Positions 6,581 to 11,208 of a stretch of 11,208 bases of DNA are shown here, piece by piece. A program made the translations under genes and the position numbers. A model generated the notes under the pieces. That model ran no database searches. It saw nothing but the letters and a program-made list of their open reading frames with translations, and had not been told where the DNA came from. Origin of the DNA: Myxococcales bacterium. Lineage in GTDB: Bacteria > Myxococcota_A > Polyangia > Polyangiales > Polyangiaceae. Every line of letters begins with the position of its first letter. Positions within the stretch are counted from its first letter, which is position 1. The stretch covers positions 1 to 11,208 of the forward strand of contig JAAFHJ010000107.1 in NCBI GenBank assembly GCA_013298325.1, given 5' to 3'.

Positions 6581-7359
6581 TTCGCTGGCTCGCGACTTCC
6601 CGCCATGAGGGGCACGTGGTGCACCGCATCGGGCGTGACGTCGATGGCAGCCTGGTCGCCGAATGGCCCGGAGCGGCCCACCTCCGTGCGCGTAGGGATG
6701 GCCGTGTTTTGGAGCGCTATACGGCAGCTTCCATGGCGGACCGTGAGCGCCGTCGTCTCTTGCGCGGCCCATTTGCGGCACTTGAGCGGTCCCTCCGCAA
6801 CGAAATCTCGCTCCACGGGGCTGCCGTCGCTCGCGGCGGACGCGCCATCGTTCTTTTGGGGAACAGCGGGCACGGCAAGAGCACGCTCGCCGCGGCACTC
6901 TGTGCATATGCGGGGTGCACGTTAATTGCCGACGACGTCGTGCACTGGGGAGCGAACGGTATCTCTGGCGGCGAAGAGGAGCATGCCCTTGACGCTCAAT
7001 CTGCAAGTATTTTTGCCGGAGAAAACTTCGTCAATTCGGAGGCAAAGACGCTCTTTCCCGCGGAAGTTGTTTCCGAGGTTCCCGTTGAGGCCCTCGTTCT
7101 TCTCACGTTTGTTGGGCCCGAGGAGTCGCCCGTCGTCTCCTCGGTCCACGGGGCCGATGCGCTAACGGCCGTGCTTGCCCAGGGGGCGCGATTTGCCTTT
7201 GATCCGGCCGGCCGACGCGCCGAGCTTGAACGGGCCCACACCCTTGTGCAACAGATCCCTACACGCCGCTTCGCACGCGCCCGCGACTGGGGGGCGCTCG
7301 CACACGGCGCGAACGTTCTCGCCGACGCCCTGCTCCCCCCGTCACCGACCTCCCCATGA
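6577..7359 (+). CDS. HPr-kinase-like kinase of lasso-cluster type
   Basis: The 260-residue product starts at the ATG that overlaps the cyclase stop (ATGA). The longer frame upstream lies inside the cyclase gene and is not used. Residues about 78-122 carry the HprK core: SLHGAAVARGG, the Walker A motif GNSGHGKS (95-102), and LIADDVV with the paired Asp119-Asp120 expected in HPr kinases. The N-terminal segment is short and there is no HPr-binding extension. Such truncated HprK homologues in lasso clusters phosphorylate the C-terminal Ser of the precursor (for example the paeninodin system). Here the precursor ends in Met, so the target is unclear; candidates are Thr2, Ser3 or Thr12 of the core, or leader Ser/Thr. 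It overlaps the B1 start by four bases. The kinase assignment is firm, the substrate is inference. Confidence 0.85.
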   Translation: MIRWLATSRHEGHVVHRIGRDVDGSLVAEWPGAAHLRARRDGRVLERYTAASMADRERRRLLRGPFAALERSLRNEISLHGAAVARGGRAIVLLGNSGHGKSTLAAALCAYAGCTLIADDVVHWGANGISGGEEEHALDAQSASIFAGENFVNSEAKTLFPAEVVSEVPVEALVLLTFVGPEESPVVSSVHGADALTAVLAQGARFAFDPAGRRAELERAHTLVQQIPTRRFARARDWGALAHGANVLADALLPPSPTSP

Positions 7360-7646
7360 CCGACCCCGCCGACCTCCGCCTTAAACTCCCGACCAACGTC
7401 TTCACCCGCCGCTTCGAAGAGGACGTGGTGCTGCTGGATCTCGACAGCGGTGAGTATTTTGCCCTCGACCCGCTCGGGGCGCGGCTCCTCGATGCGTTGG
7501 TATCCGGAAAGACGTCAAACGAGTTCGCCGCCGGCATCGACGGGGAGTTTGATGTCGAGGAGGGGCGGCTTCGCGCCGACCTCGGTGCGTTGGTCGCAGA
7601 ATTGCTTAAACGAAAGCTCGTCGAGCAGGCCGCACCTGCGCTGTAA
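7356..7646 (+). CDS. PqqD-like RiPP recognition protein (lasso B1)
   Basis: The 96-residue product is a stand-alone RiPP recognition element of PqqD type. It shows the beta-hairpin LLDLDSGEYFALDPLGARLLDAL, then a helix-rich second half (AELLKRKLVEQ), the arrangement of PqqD and lasso B1. In known systems B1 binds the YxxPxLxxxG leader motif, which the precursor carries exactly, and delivers it to the peptidase B2 and the cyclase. It starts at the ATG inside the kinase stop (ATGA), so it is the last gene of the coupled set. No B2 cysteine peptidase follows within the window. Fusion to B2, common in proteobacterial lasso clusters, is absent here. The family call is secure; its partner peptidase is unknown. 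Confidence 0.9.
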   Translation: MTDPADLRLKLPTNVFTRRFEEDVVLLDLDSGEYFALDPLGARLLDALVSGKTSNEFAAGIDGEFDVEEGRLRADLGALVAELLKRKLVEQAAPAL

Positions 7647-7714
7647 AGGCGACTTCACAGCGGACCCCCGCGAGGAAAGTGGCGGCATCGCACACTCGCC
7701 AGTATGGAGAACTT
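7647..7714 (+). promoter_or_regulatory. Gap between B1 and the cysteine-rich lipoprotein
   Basis: This 68-base gap has no visible terminator. It ends in GGAGA at 7706-7710, five bases before the ATG at 7715, a good ribosome binding site that fixes the lipoprotein start. I see no convincing promoter, so read-through from the RiPP operon into the lipoprotein gene is possible. Confidence 0.35.
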
Positions 7715-8695
7715 ATGAGAGCTTTGAAGACCCGCACCGCAACGCTGGCTGTACTCGGACTGGTTAGCGCCGCTGCGGTGTTCGCCGCTGCTGGCTGCGA
7801 ACTTTCCGTGACCTACGAAGATCCGAACCCGGACAGCAGTATCGACGCGGGGACCGATACCGGCACCGACAGCGCAGGCGACAGCACCACCGATGCCGAT
7901 GCGACTGCCGATGCCGATGCAACCGCTGACGCCGACGCAACCACCGACGCCGACGCCAGCCCGGTCGACGCAGGCCAGGATGCGTTCGTCAACCCGGACG
8001 GCTCTGCCGCGAATGCCGCTGCGATCGCCCAGTTTCAGGCCGACCAGGTCGCCACATTCTGCTCGGCCCTTCAGAATGCCTGCGGCAATCCGGTAGCGTG
8101 GCAGGTTGGGAAGTGTAAGACGATCTATCTTACTGGATTTGCAAATCTTTATGAAGATTTGCTCGCCCCCGGCGTGACCGCTGGTGGGCGCCTGCAGCTG
8201 AATGCCGCGAAGGCGGCCGGATGCATCGACGCGATCCGCGCGATTCCGCTGCCTGTTCGAACCGCCGCCGAGCACGCCGCGATTGTGAACGCGTGCAAAG
8301 ACGCGGTTGTTGGGCTTCAGCCGATCGGCGGCGCCTGCCGCACGAACATCGAATGCGCGCCGAACGGAGCCTGCAAGAACATCGTGAACGGCACCGGCAC
8401 GTGCGCTCCGCTCGATGCCGCTGGCGACCGCTGCGAGTACCCGACAGCGACCAAACGCCGCTCGAATACCTGTTCCTACCACGGCATTGGCGACAATGGC
8501 CGTTTCTGCGACAACACCGACAACGTCAGCGGAAAGTGCGTCGACCTCTTCCCGGTCGGCGCTGAGTGCGTCTTCGATACCCAGTGCGCGACGAACCTCT
8601 GCGGCCCGGACCCCGACTTCGCGGCGGCCCACTGCGTCGATTCCTACAACGAGCTCACCTCGAACGGAACGTGCGACTACTTCACGATGCCGTGA
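7715..8695 (+). CDS. Secreted cysteine-rich lipoprotein with Asp/Ala repeat linker
   Basis: The 326-residue product starts behind GGAGA at the ATG at 7715; the frame upstream of it lacks a signal peptide. A signal peptide with lipobox AAGC (lipidated Cys28, then Glu) leads into a low-complexity, strongly acidic linker. Inside that linker, residues about 60-83 are tandem six-residue DADATA-like repeats. The C-terminal two thirds hold about 18 cysteines, with Dickkopf-like C-x5-C-x5-C units such as GGACRTNIECAPNGAC and GAECVFDTQCATNLC. Such lipoproteins are common and poorly understood in myxobacteria and are probably surface-exposed and disulfide-bonded. It follows B1 with no terminator between, and a strong hairpin terminator follows it. 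A role in the RiPP pathway (for example as a surface partner) is possible but unsupported. Confidence 0.8.
   Translation: MRALKTRTATLAVLGLVSAAAVFAAAGCELSVTYEDPNPDSSIDAGTDTGTDSAGDSTTDADATADADATADADATTDADASPVDAGQDAFVNPDGSAANAAAIAQFQADQVATFCSALQNACGNPVAWQVGKCKTIYLTGFANLYEDLLAPGVTAGGRLQLNAAKAAGCIDAIRAIPLPVRTAAEHAAIVNACKDAVVGLQPIGGACRTNIECAPNGACKNIVNGTGTCAPLDAAGDRCEYPTATKRRSNTCSYHGIGDNGRFCDNTDNVSGKCVDLFPVGAECVFDTQCATNLCGPDPDFAAAHCVDSYNELTSNGTCDYFTMP
7892..7963 (+). repeat. Four tandem 18-bp coding repeats (DADATA-like)
   Basis: Units start at 7892, 7910, 7928 and 7946. Each reads GA[CT]GCCGA[CT]GC followed by seven less conserved bases and encodes Asp-Ala-Asp-Ala plus two residues. The unit length is a multiple of three, so gain or loss of units would change linker length without a frameshift. 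Later units drift to C-ending codons, so the array looks partly decayed. Confidence 0.7.
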
Positions 8696-8714
8696 CGTCG
8701 CGCGGACTCTTCTG

Positions 8715-8746
8715 AAAGCCCCTGTCGCTTTGGCGGCGGGGGTTTT
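8715..8746 (+). terminator. Intrinsic terminator after the cysteine-rich lipoprotein gene
   Basis: A stem of up to 14 pairs (AAAGCCCCTGTCGC with GCGGCGGGGGTTTT, three or four G-T wobbles) closes on a four-base TTTG loop, and the 3' arm ends in TTTT. It lies 19 bases after the lipoprotein stop and just before the convergent glycosyltransferase stop, and the A-rich arm may give partial function on the other strand too. It is the first clear terminator after the precursor gene. Confidence 0.75.
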
Positions 8747-8748
8747 CG

Positions 8749-10095
8749 CTATTTTCCGACGACGGTCACCTGCGGGCATCCGGGGGCGACTGGAAGCGTC
8801 GTCCCGGGCGGATTTTCGTGGACTTCGACGAGTTCGGGCGCGCCGTAGGCGGCCAAAAAGGCGAAGTGTTCGTAGGCGCATGGCCGCAGAACCAGGCCGC
8901 GGTCGCCCCGGTGGGCAGCGCCCGCAGCGAGCGCCTCCCCGCGACGTTCCGTTGCCGTATTTCCTGGAAAAATGCGCCATTCGCCCGCGGTGCGTGCCGC
9001 AAAATAGACGCCCAAGAACGCCACGAGCGCAACCGTCGATGCGCGGCCACGCACCGGCGCTGCACGAAGGGAAAGGGCTACGGCGTCCCCTAAGAAAAAC
9101 AAGAGGATGGCTACAACCGGAAGCAGCGGACGCTCGGGATGGTGGGTCGGCGCGCCGTCTTTGAGGATGCCGTAGACCAAAAACGCGAAGAGACCGGCAG
9201 CGAGGGCGAGGGCGCGCCACCAACGTTGCACAAGTTGATGAGTTTCTTTGCTATTTTTGGAAAGAGCCAAACCGGCCGCGGCCAGGGCGCTCGCGAGCAA
9301 GGTCTCCGGGGCGACGGCGACGAGGGCCCGCGGGTAGGTCGCGAGCTTCTCGAAAAACGGGAGCTCGCTTGCGCCGACCCGTTGGCGAAAGCCAGAGACC
9401 CTCGCAAAAAAGTGGAGGGCATCGCCATGATTGAGGCGATTTGCCACAAGCCACGCGACCGGACCAAGAAGCGGAAGACACGCGTACCCGAGCGCCGCCT
9501 TCGACAGACGGGGCTGCCCCGCGGGGCGATTCGTGAGCGTCAGCAATGGCCACAGCAATGCGCAGGGCCACGCTTCGTAGCGGGAGAGGGTTGCGATGAG
9601 GAGGAGCGTTGCCGCGGCCCAGGAGGGGCGGGAAGCGGTTGTTGCCAGCGCGGCGGCGGCGACAGCACCGACGACGAGCGCTTCCGGCACCGGTGCGGCA
9701 GCGACCCAGGCGACCCAAGGCGTCGCCAAGAGCAGCACCATCGCCCCATTCAGCGCCGCGCGAGGCAGGCGTCCGTCTCCGACGATCCGCGGAGCGAGGA
9801 GAAAAAGCCCGTTCAGGACGGCTCCGGCAACCCGCGCATGCGTGAGCGAGCGGCCGACGATCGCCAACGTCCCACCAAGCAACCAAAATGGGAAGGGGAG
9901 CCAGCTTGTGCCCGACGGGTCGAGCCGGGGCGCCGCAACGAACCGCTGGGCGATCGTGATACGCGCGTAGTCATCGTCAGAAATCTGTTGAAATCCGGCG
10001 CGATGCAGCGCCCAGCTCGACAGGAGCGACGCGACGAAGAGAAACGCCGCGTCCCCCAAGAGGGCGCGGCGTTGAGGGCGGTCCAGTGTGGTCAC
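8749..10095 (-). CDS. GT-C type integral membrane glycosyltransferase
   Basis: The 448-residue product is a polytopic membrane protein with roughly ten or eleven hydrophobic segments. After the first segment there is the acidic SDDDYARITIAQRF, the loop where GT-C enzymes (ArnT/PMT-like, GT39-related) carry their catalytic acidic residues. A TLSRYEAWPCALLWPLL segment resembles the RYE-W motif seen in predicted dolichyl-phosphate-mannose-type transferases. Family enzymes use polyprenyl-phosphate sugar donors on the outer side of the inner membrane. Sugar and acceptor cannot be read from sequence. It starts at a GTG at 10095, four bases after the secG stop and without a clear ribosome binding site, so it is likely coupled to secG. 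Its stop is next to the terminator at 8715-8746. Confidence 0.75.
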   Translation of the reverse strand: MTTLDRPQRRALLGDAAFLFVASLLSSWALHRAGFQQISDDDYARITIAQRFVAAPRLDPSGTSWLPFPFWLLGGTLAIVGRSLTHARVAGAVLNGLFLLAPRIVGDGRLPRAALNGAMVLLLATPWVAWVAAAPVPEALVVGAVAAAALATTASRPSWAAATLLLIATLSRYEAWPCALLWPLLTLTNRPAGQPRLSKAALGYACLPLLGPVAWLVANRLNHGDALHFFARVSGFRQRVGASELPFFEKLATYPRALVAVAPETLLASALAAAGLALSKNSKETHQLVQRWWRALALAAGLFAFLVYGILKDGAPTHHPERPLLPVVAILLFFLGDAVALSLRAAPVRGRASTVALVAFLGVYFAARTAGEWRIFPGNTATERRGEALAAGAAHRGDRGLVLRPCAYEHFAFLAAYGAPELVEVHENPPGTTLPVAPGCPQVTVVGK

Positions 10096-10099
10096 CGGT

Positions 10100-10465
10100 T
10101 CAAGGCGTCGCCGGAGCCATTTTGGGCGCCTCTTTCGGAGCCTCGTCCTTGCTCCGCGCGACCCCTTCGGCCTTCTTCTTGGCCTTCGCCTTGACCTTCT
10201 CCTCCAGCTTCGACTGGAAGCTCTTGTCGCTCCAGCGCGGGATGCTGGCGAGCGAAACGCTCGTCACGAGGAAAATGCTTGCGAAAATCCAGGTCGCGCG
10301 CGTGAGCACGTTCCCGGCGCCGCGGCCGCCGAAGACCTGGGTCGCGGTTCCGCCGCCGATGGCACCGACGCCGCCCCCTTTGCCCTGCTGAAGCAGGACG
10401 ACGAGGACGAGGAGGGCGGCCACGAGGACGTGGATGATGGAGAAGAGGGTTTCGAGCGCTTTCAT
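10100..10465 (-). CDS. secG: SecG, protein-export membrane subunit
   Basis: The 121-residue product shows the SecG pattern: a first membrane helix (IIHVLVAALLVLVVLLQQ), then the hallmark QQGKGGGVGAIGGG and TQVFGGRGAGNVLTRATW loop, then a second helix (IFASIFLVTSVSLASI). SecG is the small accessory subunit of the SecYEG channel and helps SecA-driven export. The Lys/Ala/Pro-rich C-terminal tail (about residues 82-121) is longer than in many SecG proteins. It lies downstream of tpiA on the same strand, a common order in bacteria, with a 65-base gap. A weak hairpin (GGGG with CCCC) lies in that gap with no T-run. The start ATG at 10465 lacks a strong ribosome binding site. Confidence 0.92.
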   Translation of the reverse strand: MKALETLFSIIHVLVAALLVLVVLLQQGKGGGVGAIGGGTATQVFGGRGAGNVLTRATWIFASIFLVTSVSLASIPRWSDKSFQSKLEEKVKAKAKKKAEGVARSKDEAPKEAPKMAPATP

Positions 10466-10530
10466 CCGGGAAATTCAGGGGCTTGAGCGACCCCAGCAAG
10501 GGCTAAGAGACGGTCAAGCGGTCACGAGAC

Positions 10531-11205
10531 TCAACGGGTGCGGAGCACTTCGTCGGCGGCGTGGGCGATAGCACCGAACGCGCGCGCGTCCAAGCTCGCC
10601 CCGCCAACCAATGCACCATCGATGTCTTCGCAGGAAAAAAGCGCCTTGGCGTTGTCCGGTTTTACGGAGCCACCATAGAGAATGCGCGTTTTTGCGGCGG
10701 CATCGGCGGAAATTTCCGAAAGGCGGCGGCGGAGGTGGGCGTGCACTTCCTGAGCTTCCGCGGGGCCGGCCGTTTTGCCGGTTCCGATGGCCCAGACCGG
10801 CTCGTAGGCAAGCACGAAAGGCTTGGCAGGATTTGCGACAAGCACTTGTTTTACTGCATCAAACTGCTCGTCGATGACAGCAAGCGTCCGTCCAGCTTCG
10901 CGCTCTTCCAAGAGCTCGCCGACGCAGATCACCGGGACGAGCCCGTTCGCGAAGGCGCTCTCGGTCTTTGCAGCGACGGAAGCGTTTGTTTCGCCAAAGA
11001 ATTGGCGACGTTCCGAGTGTCCAAGGAGCACATGGCCGCAGCCACACTCCGTGAGCATTTCCGCCGAAATTTCGCCGGTAAACGCGCCTTTCGGTGCATT
11101 GTGCATGTTCTGGCCGCCGAGCGACACGTGAACGCCCGCCGACGCACTCTCATGGAGCTCCGCCGAGCAGGAGGCGAGGAGCACAAAGGGCGGAAATACG
11201 GCGAC
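10531..11205 (-). CDS. tpiA: Triosephosphate isomerase, N-terminus missing
   Basis: This is the C-terminal part of triosephosphate isomerase, which interconverts dihydroxyacetone phosphate and glyceraldehyde 3-phosphate. Landmarks include VAVFPPF near the start, GHVLLGHSERR with the catalytic His, the AYEPVWAIGTGKTA signature with the catalytic Glu and flexible loop 6, LYGGSVKPDN and the phosphate-binding VGGASL. About 40 N-terminal residues, including the active-site Asn and Lys (NWK), lie beyond the window. The codon at 11206-11208, immediately before VAVFPPF, reads TAA in this frame. If real this would separate the body from its N-terminus, so either the gene is broken or the last base or bases of the sequence are wrong. 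An alternative GTG at 11184 would give a 217-residue protein lacking the active-site Lys. Confidence 0.85.
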   Translation of the reverse strand, partial: VAVFPPFVLLASCSAELHESASAGVHVSLGGQNMHNAPKGAFTGEISAEMLTECGCGHVLLGHSERRQFFGETNASVAAKTESAFANGLVPVICVGELLEEREAGRTLAVIDEQFDAVKQVLVANPAKPFVLAYEPVWAIGTGKTAGPAEAQEVHAHLRRRLSEISADAAAKTRILYGGSVKPDNAKALFSCEDIDGALVGGASLDARAFGAIAHAADEVLRTR

Positions 11206-11208
11206 TTA

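Noticed and set aside
7892..7963. Possible CRISPR-like repeat
   Set aside because: The units are contiguous with no spacers and encode an acidic linker in a lipoprotein frame.
7655..9223. A 522-codon minus-strand frame across the lipoprotein and into the glycosyltransferase
   Set aside because: Its Gly/Val/Ile repeats are the antisense image of the DADATA repeats, and it crosses a terminator and a convergent gene end.
9139..10194. A 351-codon plus-strand frame over the glycosyltransferase gene
   Set aside because: The translation is charged, low-complexity and motif-free, while the opposite strand encodes a coherent multi-helix membrane protein in the secG-linked order.
10466..10530. Possible terminator between tpiA and secG
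   Set aside because: Only a four-base GGGG/CCCC stem without a T-run is visible, so tpiA-secG co-transcription is more likely.
1..11208. tRNA, rRNA, insertion sequence or attachment-site signals
   Set aside because: By eye I found no tRNA cloverleaf, rRNA segment, transposase gene or flanking terminal repeats; a covariance-model scan could still reveal a small RNA.

Overview
The window is GC-rich, gene-dense bacterial DNA. It most resembles a myxobacterium-type genome (Myxococcota, Polyangia-like). The evidence is two alanine- and cysteine-rich secreted lipoproteins, one with a C-terminal Kazal domain and one with an Asp/Ala-rich linker followed by cysteine-rich repeats, plus a GC-C type membrane glycosyltransferase next to tpiA-secG. 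The taxonomic call is inference; there is no rRNA gene in the window.

Layout, left to right. Positions 110-1644 hold a small coiled-coil protein with a basic RGRPKK tail, a short unrecognised protein on the minus strand, and a SanA/ElyC/YdcF-family envelope protein. Positions 1700-2671 (minus) encode a lipoprotein ending in a Kazal-type inhibitor domain. Positions 2830-7646 hold the most interesting part, a RiPP (ribosomally made, post-translationally modified peptide) locus of lasso-peptide type. Positions 7715-8695 encode a cysteine-rich lipoprotein, followed by a strong hairpin terminator. Positions 8749-11208 (all minus) are housekeeping: 3' part of tpiA, secG, and a GT-C membrane glycosyltransferase.

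The RiPP locus reads: phytanoyl-CoA-dioxygenase-like enzyme (minus), then on plus a PRMT-fold methyltransferase, a 52-residue precursor, an asparagine-synthetase-like lasso cyclase (C protein), an HPr-kinase-like kinase, and a PqqD-like recognition protein (B1). The precursor has an exact YxxPxLxxxGxxxxxT leader motif. The predicted core is GTSNKAGEAGNTMNM, with Gly1 and Glu8 placed for an eight-residue macrolactam ring. From precursor to B1 the genes are tightly coupled (1-bp gap, then two ATGA overlaps).

Several things are odd. There is no B2 leader peptidase and no transporter. The kinase has no C-terminal Ser to act on, because the core ends in Met. The core has no aromatic plug residue. 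The methyltransferase lacks both signature active-site elements of arginine methyltransferases. The oxygenase has HRG where this family usually has H-x-D, the change seen in 2-oxoglutarate-dependent halogenases. Together these suggest a lasso-like pathway with unusual tailoring, or a related macrocyclic RiPP class. This functional reading is inference from sequence.
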